Below are positions 8,372-16,805 of a stretch of 64,000 nt of DNA, in pieces. The notes beneath the pieces were generated by a model. That model saw only the letters and a program-made list of their open reading frames with translations, made no database searches and was not told where the DNA came from. Position numbers and translations under genes: made by a program. The stretch's first letter is position 1; every line of letters begins with the position of its first letter. This DNA comes from Saprospiraceae bacterium (GTDB lineage: Bacteria; Bacteroidota; Bacteroidia; Chitinophagales; Saprospiraceae), in contig JAKVCU010000057.1 in the NCBI GenBank assembly GCA_022448955.1, positions 21,513-85,512 on the forward strand. Reading direction: 5' to 3'.

Positions 8372-8983
8372 ATGAATATAATTCAGCAGCTAATCAGTGA
8401 AATCAGTGCATTGCCAACTATTGATTGGATCATTACACTTACTGCGATTATTTATTTACTACTAGCAACAAGAAATAATGTCTGGTGCTGGTTTTGGGGG
8501 ATTATAAGTTGCTCTATTTGGGCGTATAGTAGCTTTGTCAATTATCAATTGTACTTAGACGCAGCTTTGCAGTTGTTTTACGTAGTCATGGGTTTCGTAG
8601 GAATTTATCAATGGAAATATGGAAATAGTAAAGAAGAACTACCTATTTCTAAATTGTCAAGAAAAGACCACTTGCTTTGGTTAAGCATCGGAAGTGTTGT
8701 TGCTGTCTTGTTTGGGTACTTTTTTGCTAAGCTTACTCCTGCAGCAGCTACCTATTTGGATGCTTTTACGACTATCTTTTCTATCATCGCTACTTTTTTT
8801 CTTGTTCGTAGAAAGTTGGACAATTGGATGTACTGGGTCATTATAGATGCCGTATATGTCTATTTGTATGCAAGCAGAGGGGCCTTTTTATTCGCCTTAT
8901 TAATGGTTTGGTATGTTTACTTGGCAGCCAAAGCTTATTTTAATTGGAAAACAGAATGGCAAACAAAAAGTGGTCACTTATAA
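8372..8983 (+). CDS. pnuC: PnuC-type nicotinamide riboside transporter
   Basis: 203 residues with about seven membrane segments. Aromatic signatures of the PnuC family are visible: WCWFWGIISCSIWAY near residue 37, YQWKYG near 78, and WIIDAVYVYLY-like residues near 155. PnuC proteins carry vitamin B precursors across the inner membrane by facilitated diffusion, trapped by cytoplasmic phosphorylation; family members differ in substrate (nicotinamide riboside, thiamine, riboflavin). No kinase gene is adjacent, and the space before the start is too short for a TPP or NAD riboswitch, so the substrate is open. Confidence 0.85.
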   Translation: MNIIQQLISEISALPTIDWIITLTAIIYLLLATRNNVWCWFWGIISCSIWAYSSFVNYQLYLDAALQLFYVVMGFVGIYQWKYGNSKEELPISKLSRKDHLLWLSIGSVVAVLFGYFFAKLTPAAATYLDAFTTIFSIIATFFLVRRKLDNWMYWVIIDAVYVYLYASRGAFLFALLMVWYVYLAAKAYFNWKTEWQTKSGHL

Positions 8984-9088
8984 CTACTTGGAAATGAGAT
9001 TGAAAATTTCACTGTTTAGATTCAATCTAAATAAATGAAGCAACGCATATTGCCTTGATTAGCTGCTTATATTAAGTAAAAGGTTTTT

Positions 9089-9096
9089 TATATTTG
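9089..9096 (+). promoter_or_regulatory. -7 promoter box of the nqr operon
   Basis: TATATTTG is an exact TAnnTTTG match 70 bases before nqrA. A correctly spaced TTTG is not evident, so the -33 element is weak or absent. Confidence 0.5.
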
Positions 9097-9166
9097 CCGT
9101 GATTTTTCGAGACCCTTAATCATTAAATGGCTATCATGGGAGCCATAGACAAACAGCAAAGCGGTA

Positions 9167-10810
9167 ATGAGAAACAAAAATACAAACAAAATCATTTGCC
9201 TAACGGCATTTTTGCTCTTCGCAGAAATGGTATCTGCACAATCTGCTAAGTCAGGAGATTCTAATTACTTAATTTATTCCTTGATGGCAGTGGCTGTTCT
9301 AATTTTCTTTTTCTTATTGGTTCAGGTATCTGATAATTTATTAGCAATTGAAGCTAAGCAATCAGGTGCAGACAAGGATGGAGCAAACTTTGGCATTTTT
9401 CCTAGTTTGTCTGAAATCTTTGCACCAAAATTGCCAGACTATGTGGCTAACAAAAAGGTTCATGCTTTAAGCAAAGGACATGATATCTTACTGGAAGGTG
9501 GTGTAACAACGAATAATGTGCATCAGGTAAATGTAAAAACTTTTGCGGTACAACCTAAAAACTTCACAGGCCTTTCTCCCATTCCTAAGGTAGTTGTGGA
9601 GGTGGGAGCAACAGTGAAAGCTGGTGACCACTTATTCTACGATAAGAAAGACCCAAAGGTAATGCACGTTGCGCCAGTTAGTGGCGAAATCATTGCGATT
9701 AACAGAGCTGAAAAAAGATCAATAGCTGAGATCGTTATCCTTGCAGACAAAGAGCAGGTATATCGCTCTTTGGACGAAATTGATCTAGACCAAGTAAGTA
9801 GAGAAGAACTAGTAAACTTTTTGTTGGATAATGGAATTTGGCCTTTGATCCGTCAACGTCCATTTAATATCATTCCTAGTCAAACAGAAGTACCTAGGGA
9901 TATCTTTATTTCAACCTTTGACACGGCGCCTTTGGCTCCCAACTCGAATGTAGTAATTGAAGGGAAAGAAGACGCTTTCCAGAAAGGTCTAGATGTATTG
10001 AATAAGCTAACTGATGGTTCAGTTCATTTGGGTGTAAGCGCAAACGGAGAAGAAGCTCCTTCTAATGCTTTCACTCATGCACAGGGTGCAGAAATTCATT
10101 ACTTTAGCGGAAAGCATCCTGCAGGTAATGTGGGAGTTCAAATCCATCATATCAAGCCTATTAACTCGGGTGATAAAGTTTGGACATTAGGTGTTCAGGA
10201 AGTTATCACTATCGGACGTTTGTTCACTGAAGGCCGCTATAATGCTGAACGAGTTGTTGCAGTGACTGGTGCTGAATTGAGTGAACCAAAATATGTTAGT
10301 ACCAAATTAGGTGCCAACATGGGAGACTTACTAGTTGGTAATATGACTGGTGATAATAATCGTATTGTTTCTGGTGATGTCTTAACTGGTCAAAAGAAAG
10401 AAACTACTCAATATTTAAATATTTTTGACGATCAAGTAACGGTAATACAAGAAGGAGACTACTACGAAATGTTTGGTTGGTTGATCCCAGTTGATCCTAG
10501 GCCAAGTATTTCAAATACATTCCCTAACTTCCTATTTCCTGATTTAAAGTTCCGCGCGAATACAAACACTCATGGTGAGAGACGTGCTTTCGTGGTAACA
10601 GGGCAATATGAGTCTGTATTACCAATGGATATCTATCCACAACATTTAATGAAGGCAATTCTAGTGAAGGATTTCGAGCGTATGGAAGGTTTGGGTATCC
10701 TAGAATTAGCAGAAGAAGATGTTGCACTTTGTGAATTTGTTTGTACGTCTAAGCAACCATTGCAACAGATTCTAAAAGAAGGCTTAGATATCGTTCGCGA
10801 ACAAAGCTAG
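9167..10810 (+). CDS. nqrA: Na+-translocating NADH:quinone reductase subunit A, membrane-anchored form
   Basis: 547 residues, about 100 longer than the usual 445-450. The family core starts near residue 97 (VHALSKGHDILLEGGV) and includes APVSGEIIAINRAEKRSI and GRLFTEGR. NqrA is the peripheral cytoplasmic subunit of the Na+ pump. In front of the core lie a hydrophobic stretch (9-24, ending VSAQ, signal-peptide-like), a short polar loop, and a membrane helix (about 34-54, LIYSLMAVAVLIFFFLLVQV). That topology would put the core in the cytoplasm while tethering it to the membrane. First gene of nqrABCDEF, 44 bases before nqrB. Confidence 0.93.
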   Translation: MRNKNTNKIICLTAFLLFAEMVSAQSAKSGDSNYLIYSLMAVAVLIFFFLLVQVSDNLLAIEAKQSGADKDGANFGIFPSLSEIFAPKLPDYVANKKVHALSKGHDILLEGGVTTNNVHQVNVKTFAVQPKNFTGLSPIPKVVVEVGATVKAGDHLFYDKKDPKVMHVAPVSGEIIAINRAEKRSIAEIVILADKEQVYRSLDEIDLDQVSREELVNFLLDNGIWPLIRQRPFNIIPSQTEVPRDIFISTFDTAPLAPNSNVVIEGKEDAFQKGLDVLNKLTDGSVHLGVSANGEEAPSNAFTHAQGAEIHYFSGKHPAGNVGVQIHHIKPINSGDKVWTLGVQEVITIGRLFTEGRYNAERVVAVTGAELSEPKYVSTKLGANMGDLLVGNMTGDNNRIVSGDVLTGQKKETTQYLNIFDDQVTVIQEGDYYEMFGWLIPVDPRPSISNTFPNFLFPDLKFRANTNTHGERRAFVVTGQYESVLPMDIYPQHLMKAILVKDFERMEGLGILELAEEDVALCEFVCTSKQPLQQILKEGLDIVREQS

Positions 10811-10854
10811 TTTGAAAAAAATTCTGAAATCGCTATAAAGAGATCATTTAAGAT

Positions 10855-12117
10855 ATGAAAAAGGCATTATTAAATTTCTTCAATCGAATTGAGCCAGACA
10901 AGAAAAAGCAACCGCTTTTACATACGGCTTATGATGCTTTCTTTACGTTTGCATTTACACCAAATACGGTAACGGCATCAAAAGAGGTTCACTTACGTGA
11001 TGGTATGGATCTTAAGCGTACTATGGTACACGTAGTACTAGCAATGCAGCTTTGTTACTTATTTGGTACTTACAATATTGGTCATCAGCACTTCACAGCA
11101 CTAGGAATGTATGAAAGTTTCTTTGCTGGGTTTCACTTGAAGTTGGCTTATGGCCTAATCAAATTACTTCCTATTTTCATTGTAGCTCACGTTGTGGGGC
11201 TAGGTATTGAGTTCTGGTATGCTGCTAAGAAAGGCCACGCTGTGGAGGAAGGATTCTTAGTATCTGGTGCTTTGATTCCACTCATCATGCCACCAGACAT
11301 TCCATTATGGATCTTGGCTATTTCTGTAGCTTTCGCTGTAATTATAGGAAAAGAAGCATTTGGTGGTACAGGTATGAACGTACTTAACATTGCTTTACTT
11401 TCACGTGTATTCATCTTCTTTGCTTACCCAACTGATATCTCCGGTGATGCAGTATGGGTGGCAGGTATCGAAGAAGGTGTGAGCCAAAGCTATGGTATGG
11501 TATATGGTGTTTTTGATGGACTATTTGGTGCCCTCGGCTTAGATCAGTTCGGTAGTGGAGGCGTTCCCGTCGTCGATGGATTTACCGGAGCCACCCCGCT
11601 CTCTTTGGCCTTCCAAGGGGGTTGGGAAAATGTAACAAAGGTATATTCTGAATCTGCCATGTTTTGGGGAACTATCCCTGGGTCAATTGGCGAGACGAGC
11701 AAGCCTTTTATCCTCTTTGGTGCTGTATTCTTGATTATCACTGGTATCGCTAGTTGGAGAATTATGGTATCCATGATTCTTGGTGGAGCAGTAATGTCTT
11801 TACTATTAAATGCTTGGGGAGCTACTCCATTTATGGATGTACCTTGGTACTTCCAATTCTATATGGGCAGCTTCTTCTTCGCTATGGCATTTATGGCTAC
11901 TGACCCCGTAACGGCTTCTTCTACCAATGTGGGCAAATGGATATATGGATTTATGATTGGTTTTGTGGGTATGATTGTACGGGTCCTAAACCCAGCATAT
12001 CCAGAAGGATGGATGTTAGCTATTTTGTTCATGAATGTATTCGCACCACTAATCGATCACTATGTGTTAGAAGCGAATATGAAGCGCAGGGCAAGAAGAG
12101 CAACAGCAACTGCATAA
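10855..12117 (+). CDS. nqrB: Na+-NQR subunit B
   Basis: 420 residues, multispanning membrane protein. The DGFTGATPLS motif holds Thr247, the residue to which FMN is attached through a phosphoester by ApbE. Riboflavin- and quinone-site regions of the family are recognisable (IGKEAFGGTGMNVLN; ATDPVTASST). NqrB carries the Na+ path. Length is normal and there is no break. It follows nqrA by 44 bases and precedes nqrC by 45. Confidence 0.96.
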   Translation: MKKALLNFFNRIEPDKKKQPLLHTAYDAFFTFAFTPNTVTASKEVHLRDGMDLKRTMVHVVLAMQLCYLFGTYNIGHQHFTALGMYESFFAGFHLKLAYGLIKLLPIFIVAHVVGLGIEFWYAAKKGHAVEEGFLVSGALIPLIMPPDIPLWILAISVAFAVIIGKEAFGGTGMNVLNIALLSRVFIFFAYPTDISGDAVWVAGIEEGVSQSYGMVYGVFDGLFGALGLDQFGSGGVPVVDGFTGATPLSLAFQGGWENVTKVYSESAMFWGTIPGSIGETSKPFILFGAVFLIITGIASWRIMVSMILGGAVMSLLLNAWGATPFMDVPWYFQFYMGSFFFAMAFMATDPVTASSTNVGKWIYGFMIGFVGMIVRVLNPAYPEGWMLAILFMNVFAPLIDHYVLEANMKRRARRATATA

Positions 12118-12162
12118 TTATTTTGTAAAAAAGACTTGATTAAAGTCCAAAAATAAAGCGAC

Positions 12163-12888
12163 GTGAATACAACAAGATATGTTCTAGTTTTTGTGTTGGC
12201 TTTGACCGCAATTGTAGCAGTTCTGCTTACTTCTTTGCGTGAAGCAACAAAAGTACAAGCACAGCTTAACGAAGAAATCTTCGAAAAACGTGCTATCCTT
12301 AAAGCTGTTCAAGATCACCTAGGTGAAAATGTGGAAGTCGATAACCTATCTGATGATGAGGTATTAAAGATCTTTAATGGTAGTGTTGAGCAAAAGGTTC
12401 TTGATATGGATGGCTCAGAGATAGATGGAATGGCAGCGGAGGATGTAGACATGGCCAAGGAAAAGAAAAAGCCGGAGGAAGAACGAGTACTACCATTATT
12501 CATCTACTCACCAGAAGGTTCAGAAGATAATTTTTATATCGTATCTGTACGTGGAAATGGTCTTTGGGACGAGATATGGGGTAATATAGCTTTTGAAAGC
12601 GACCTCAACACTATTACAGGTGCCACCTTTGATCATAAAGGTGAAACGCCTGGCCTAGGCGCTGAAATCAAAGATAACCCTACCTTCGCTAAAAACTTTA
12701 AAGGAACAAAAATCTATAAAGATGGAGCCTATGTTTCTGTTGAAGTAAAAAAAGGTGGCGCTCAAGATGAAACTCATCAAGTAGATGGTATCTCTGGAGC
12801 AACTGTAACAGCAGACGGTGTTTCTGAAATGCTTTACAGAGGGATCAAATACTACGAACCGTATTTTGAAAAGGCACGTAGTAAATAA
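12163..12888 (+). CDS. nqrC: Na+-NQR subunit C
   Basis: 241 residues starting with GTG. One N-terminal membrane helix (5-25) is followed by a periplasmic domain. DGISGATVTADGV (209-221) contains the covalent FMN site at Thr214, and ITGATFDHKGETPGLGAEI is the other family signature. Residues about 78-108 (acidic and lysine-rich) form an insertion of low complexity. ApbE, needed to attach FMN, is not in the window. Confidence 0.95.
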   Translation: MNTTRYVLVFVLALTAIVAVLLTSLREATKVQAQLNEEIFEKRAILKAVQDHLGENVEVDNLSDDEVLKIFNGSVEQKVLDMDGSEIDGMAAEDVDMAKEKKKPEEERVLPLFIYSPEGSEDNFYIVSVRGNGLWDEIWGNIAFESDLNTITGATFDHKGETPGLGAEIKDNPTFAKNFKGTKIYKDGAYVSVEVKKGGAQDETHQVDGISGATVTADGVSEMLYRGIKYYEPYFEKARSK

Positions 12889-12927
12889 TTAAAAAATTCA
12901 TTAGCGAACAATATAAATTGCTTCATA

Positions 12928-13638
12928 ATGGCAGAGACAGCAGTTCAAGAAAAAGAACCTTTATTAGCCTTTGGTAAAAATGAACAAAAGTTATTATCGG
13001 ATCCATTAAATGATAATAACCCGATTACTGTTCAGGTCTTGGGGATTTGTTCTGCATTAGCAGTTACTTCTTTGGTCGTACCTTCTGTGGTAATGTCCAT
13101 AGCAGTAGTTTTTGTATGTGCATTTTCAAGTCTCTTTACTTCCTTATTGCGTAACTATATTCCTAAGCAGGTACGTATGATTGTACAGCTTGTAATTATC
13201 GCCTCTCTGGTGACGGTTGTAGAGCTGACCCTACAATTTTTGAACTACCCGATTTATAAGCAGCTATCTGTATATATTGGTTTGATCATTACTAACTGTA
13301 TCGTAATGGGCCGTTTAGAGGCTTTCGCAATGGCAAATAAGCCTTGGCGCTCCTTCCTTGATGGTGTAGGTAATGGTTTAGGTTATGGTGCAATTCTTAT
13401 CATGGTGGCCCTTATTCGTGAGCTATTCGGTAAAGGAAGTTTATTTGCAGGAAGTGGCATTGAAATGAAAATCATTGGAGCTTCTACGGATTACTTTATC
13501 AATACGCAGACGAATACTTGGTTTGCTTGGTATGCTAATAACAACCTTATGGTATTACCAGCAGCAGCGATGTTTATCATCGGTATCTTCATTTGGATTC
13601 AGCGTAGCTACAATACCAAATTGGTAGATATTTCGTAG
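12928..13638 (+). CDS. nqrD: Na+-NQR subunit D
   Basis: 236 residues, six membrane helices in the NqrDE/RnfAE inverted-repeat fold. A conserved Cys lies in the helix NCIVMGRLEAFA, a ligand of the intramembrane iron-sulfur centre shared with NqrE. The N-terminal extension of about 30 polar residues (MAETAVQEKEPLLAFGKNEQ) is somewhat longer than usual. It is 39 bases after nqrC. Confidence 0.95.
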   Translation: MAETAVQEKEPLLAFGKNEQKLLSDPLNDNNPITVQVLGICSALAVTSLVVPSVVMSIAVVFVCAFSSLFTSLLRNYIPKQVRMIVQLVIIASLVTVVELTLQFLNYPIYKQLSVYIGLIITNCIVMGRLEAFAMANKPWRSFLDGVGNGLGYGAILIMVALIRELFGKGSLFAGSGIEMKIIGASTDYFINTQTNTWFAWYANNNLMVLPAAAMFIIGIFIWIQRSYNTKLVDIS

Positions 13639-13753
13639 ATATCTTACTTTATTACTTTGTATGAAGTGACAAATAAAACGTATCACAATTGATGAATATG
13701 TGTTTTTTGATTGCTATTTCATACCTTATTTGCAAACGCACAAATAAAAAACA

Positions 13754-14365
13754 ATGGGCGAGTTTTTTAATGTATTCATAAAAGCGGCTTTTGTTGAGAA
13801 CCTAGTTTTGGCCTATTTCTTAGGTATGTGTTCTTACTTAGCGGTTTCAAAAACCGTAAAAACAGCATTTGGTCTTGGTCTTGCAGTTATCTTTGTATTA
13901 GGTATCACAATGCCAATCAACTGGTTAATTGCAGAGTATTTATTGAGTGAAAATGGTGTTTTTGGAATGGATTTGACTTTCTTACGTCTGATTCTTTTCA
14001 TTGCTGTTATTGCATCAATGGTACAATTAGTAGAAATGATTGTGGAGAAATACTCTCCCTCACTATATAATGCACTTGGTATCTTCTTACCACTAATTAC
14101 CGTAAACTGTGCTATTTTGGGTGGCTCCTTATTTATGGTTTCTCGTGAATATGACCTTACTCAATCTGTAGCATTTGGTCTTGGTGGTGGTTTCGGATGG
14201 TTCTTAGCAATTATTGCTATTGCAGCTATTCGTGAGAAAATCCGTTACTCAGCAGTTCCTGCGCCACTTCGTGGCCTTGGTATGGCATTCATCATTACTG
14301 GTTTAATGGGAATAGCATTCATGAGTTTGATGGGTATTGATCCAGCTGCATTTGCGTCAAACTAG
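13754..14365 (+). CDS. nqrE: Na+-NQR subunit E
   Basis: 203 residues, six membrane helices, a paralogue of NqrD with opposite topology. [18 protein letters not shown] and [11 protein letters not shown] carry the conserved Cys residues that ligate the Fe-S centre with NqrD. The 115-base gap after nqrD is the widest in the operon, but no terminator is seen in it. Confidence 0.95.
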   Translation: MGEFFNVFIKAAFVENLVLAYFLGMCSYLAVSKTVKTAFGLGLAVIFVLGITMPINWLIAEYLLSENGVFGMDLTFLRLILFIAVIASMVQLVEMIVEKYSPSLYNALGIFLPLITVNCAILGGSLFMVSREYDLTQSVAFGLGGGFGWFLAIIAIAAIREKIRYSAVPAPLRGLGMAFIITGLMGIAFMSLMGIDPAAFASN

Positions 14366-14406
14366 TTGGTTAATAGTGTAAACATTACATTTTAACCATT
14401 AACTAC

Positions 14407-14421
14407 TCCGCTTCGAGCGGA
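14407..14421 (+). other. Short hairpin between nqrE and nqrF
   Basis: TCCGCT/AGCGGA around a 3-base loop (14407-14421), with no T-run behind it. It may mark an RNA-processing or stability site within the operon mRNA; it is not a convincing terminator. Confidence 0.3.
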
Positions 14422-14465
14422 TTGGAATGTGCAAAATAATTTTATAATAATAATCTCCAGATTCG

Positions 14466-15767
14466 ATGATAATCTTATATGCTGTAATCGTATTTAGTCT
14501 TGTGATTCTGGCCTTGTCTTTCATGCTGATTTTTGCAAGAAAGCAGCTTGTACCACAAGGTGACGTAAAGATCGTCGTAAACGGCGATGCTGAGAATCCC
14601 ATTTTGGTTCAGCCTGGAGCTTCTTTACTGAACGCTTTATCTGACCAAAATATCTTTCTTCCATCTGCTTGCGGTGGTGGTGGTACTTGTGCTATGTGTG
14701 AGTGTCACATCGACAGTGGTGGGGGAGATGTCCTACTGACAGAGCTTAATCACTTAACTCGTCGTGAAGTAGCTGAAAACAAGCGTTTGGCTTGTCAGGT
14801 GAAGGTTCGCCAAGATATGGAAGTTCGTATCCCAGAAGAAATCTTTGGTATCAAGAAGTGGGAGTGTGAGGTGGTTTCTAACTACAATGTGGCTTCTTTC
14901 ATTAAGGAGTTTGTCGTAAAATTGCCAGAGGGTGAAACAATGGATTTTGAATCAGGTGGATATATCCAGATTGATGTACCAACGGTAACTGTTGACTATA
15001 AGAATATGGATATCTCAGCTCACCCTGAGCACCATGGTGATGATCCAAAGAAATTCCAAAGTGAATGGGATAAATATAATCTTTGGGACTTAAAAATGGT
15101 TAACGATGAGGAGCAATTCCGTGCATACTCCATGGCTAACCACCCAGCAGAGGGTAACATCATCATGTTGAATATTCGTATTGCTACTCCTCCACCAGAT
15201 CGTGTAAATGGTGGTTGGTTGCCAGTTAATCCAGGTGTTTGTTCATCTTACGTATTTGATCAAAAACCTGGTGATAAAGTAACAATTTCTGGTCCTTATG
15301 GTGAATTCTTCATCAAACCGACAAAGAAAGAAATGGTTTATATTGGTGGTGGTGCAGGTATGGCGCCTTTGCGTTCTCACTTATTCCACATATTCCATAC
15401 ACTAAAAACAACGGATCGTAAAGTATCATTCTGGTATGGTGGACGTACGCGTCGTGAGTTATTTTACATTGAACAATTCCGTGAAATTGAGAAGCAATTC
15501 CCTAATTTTAAGTTCTATGTAGCATTGGATAACCCACTTCCAGAAGATAACTGGCAGGTTAAAGAAAATATGGATGCTGAGGGTGATGGCTTCAAAGGCT
15601 ATATCATGCCTGTAGTGATGGAACAGTATCTTAATAATCATCCAGAGCCAGAAGAAATTGAATACTATTTCTGTGGACCTCCTTTGATGAATGCTTCTGT
15701 AATCAAAGCTTTAGATGAGTTGGGTGTCCCAGAAGAAAACATTTCTTTTGATGACTTTGGTGGCTAG
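14466..15767 (+). CDS. nqrF: Na+-NQR subunit F, NADH dehydrogenase
   Basis: 433 residues. An N-terminal membrane helix (1-25) is followed by a 2Fe-2S ferredoxin domain with Cys69, Cys75, Cys78 and Cys110 ([14 protein letters not shown] and RLACQV). The FAD domain has RAYSMANHP, and the NADH domain has [13 protein letters not shown] and a C-terminal [10 protein letters not shown]. It takes electrons from NADH and passes them to the D/E Fe-S site. It is the last gene of the operon, with a strong terminator 37 bases after the stop. Confidence 0.97.
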   Translation: MIILYAVIVFSLVILALSFMLIFARKQLVPQGDVKIVVNGDAENPILVQPGASLLNALSDQNIFLPSACGGGGTCAMCECHIDSGGGDVLLTELNHLTRREVAENKRLACQVKVRQDMEVRIPEEIFGIKKWECEVVSNYNVASFIKEFVVKLPEGETMDFESGGYIQIDVPTVTVDYKNMDISAHPEHHGDDPKKFQSEWDKYNLWDLKMVNDEEQFRAYSMANHPAEGNIIMLNIRIATPPPDRVNGGWLPVNPGVCSSYVFDQKPGDKVTISGPYGEFFIKPTKKEMVYIGGGAGMAPLRSHLFHIFHTLKTTDRKVSFWYGGRTRRELFYIEQFREIEKQFPNFKFYVALDNPLPEDNWQVKENMDAEGDGFKGYIMPVVMEQYLNNHPEPEEIEYYFCGPPLMNASVIKALDELGVPEENISFDDFGG

Positions 15768-15803
15768 ATAGTTAACTATCCCATATACAATCCAAAATTA
15801 AAT

Positions 15804-15836
15804 AAAAGGTCTTCCGCTTGCGGAAGGCCTTTTTTG
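15804..15836 (+). terminator. nqr operon terminator
   Basis: CTTCCGC and GCGGAAG form a near-perfect stem extended outward by AAAGG/CCTTT pairing (15804-15833), ending in TTTTTTG. Confidence 0.9.
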
Positions 15837-15840
15837 TTGC

Positions 15841-16234
15841 TATTTGTCAAGCTATCATTTCTTTTATGTCTTAGCTGCTTTATCAGACTTGATCTTCTGT
15901 GTAGGCGTATTTTTTACTTTTGATGTTAGTATTCACTTAATTGAGGCAATTCCAGTGGATTTGCTTAGTAGAGGGGAGTACTTTTTGCTGCAATTTTCAG
16001 GCATAATAAGTTGGGGATACTTCACAATACTATTTTGGAATCCTGCTCGCTCAACAGCTTGCTAATTATTTGGTCTTTGCAGATCATTTAGTGAATTATG
16101 ATATTCCAATGTATCAGGCAGAGCAATTCTTATTAATTGCCTTCACCATTATAATTGGTATTATATTCTATTGCCAAAGCAGAATTTTGGAGGAAGGCTC
16201 CAAATTACAATCATTTCAAGATTTAACCATTTAA
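15841..16234 (+). pseudogene. DUF2975-type membrane protein, frameshifted
   Basis: Two overlapping frames make one protein. The first (15844-16065) has two membrane segments and ends after FTILFWNP. Removing one T from the TTTT run near 16033 restores FTILFGILLAQQLANYLVFA, continuing in frame to a stop at 16232-16234. The C-terminus LEEGSKLQSFQDLTI is the usual ending of DUF2975 membrane proteins, and the HTH gene just downstream is their usual partner. The start is also unclear (only TTG), so the 5' end is probably lost. Confidence 0.65.
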
Positions 16235-16264
16235 GCTATACCTATCACTAATAATCCAGATCTC

Positions 16265-16453
16265 ATGTTGGCTAAGCGAAAAATGAAATCTAAAGACTTA
16301 TCCGAAAAAATTGGGATCACTGTCGCTAACTTATCTATACCAAAAACAGAAAAAGCAAAAGCGATACGCTTTTCTACTCTTGAGATGATTTGTGAAGCAT
16401 TGGAATGCCAACCGGAAGATATTCTAGCATTTGAAAAGGAAAAAGAACAATAA
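16265..16453 (+). CDS. Cro/C1-type HTH regulator, YozG-like, probably damaged
   Basis: 62 residues: MLAKRKMKSKDLSEKIGITV, then KAIRFSTLEMICEALECQPEDI, the hallmark of short YozG-like Xre regulators that accompany DUF2975 membrane proteins. Family members normally begin about nine residues earlier (MPIIVNLD-type). Here those codons are in frame, but the expected ATG is ATA at 16238-16240. The usual LSILKTGKAKAIRF reads LSIPKTEKAKAIRF, with a proline in the recognition region. With its partner frameshifted, this gene is probably non-functional or decaying. Confidence 0.6.
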   Translation: MLAKRKMKSKDLSEKIGITVANLSIPKTEKAKAIRFSTLEMICEALECQPEDILAFEKEKEQ

Positions 16454-16772
16454 TCCACCTTTCTGGAACATAGTTGAGAAAAGCTACTGTAATTCAGGGG
16501 TATATTTGTAATATACAAAGAAACAAAACCAAGGAAACCAATAAAAACGCCATACATCAAAAGCAATACAGCAAGGAGCTGATGATTATGAAAATTAGAA
16601 GTCTTAGGTTTTTCCTTGCATTAAAGTTGTTCTATGATATGGATATAAAGTGCTTATCAGGAATTCTTTGACAAGTGATTGAAGTTGCTTTAAGAAATAG
16701 CTAATACCCCAATAAACTTGATGGGCTCTCTCAATTATTCAGAATTAGCATAAGTTGTTATCAAAAAGTGGT

Positions 16773-16803
16773 GCCTTGATTCTCCTGAATCAAGGCTTTT
16801 TTT
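16773..16803 (+). terminator. Strong intrinsic terminator
   Basis: GCCTTGATTC (16773-16782) pairs perfectly with GAATCAAGGC (16787-16796), then TTTTTTT. It stands between the decayed HTH gene and the convergent OmpA gene. The 350 bases before it (16454-16772) contain no gene I can support. Confidence 0.85.
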
Positions 16804-16805
16804 AT

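Noticed and set aside
16474..16671. Open frame after the HTH gene
   Set aside because: It starts at TTG, has no recognisable composition or motif, and lies in decayed sequence.
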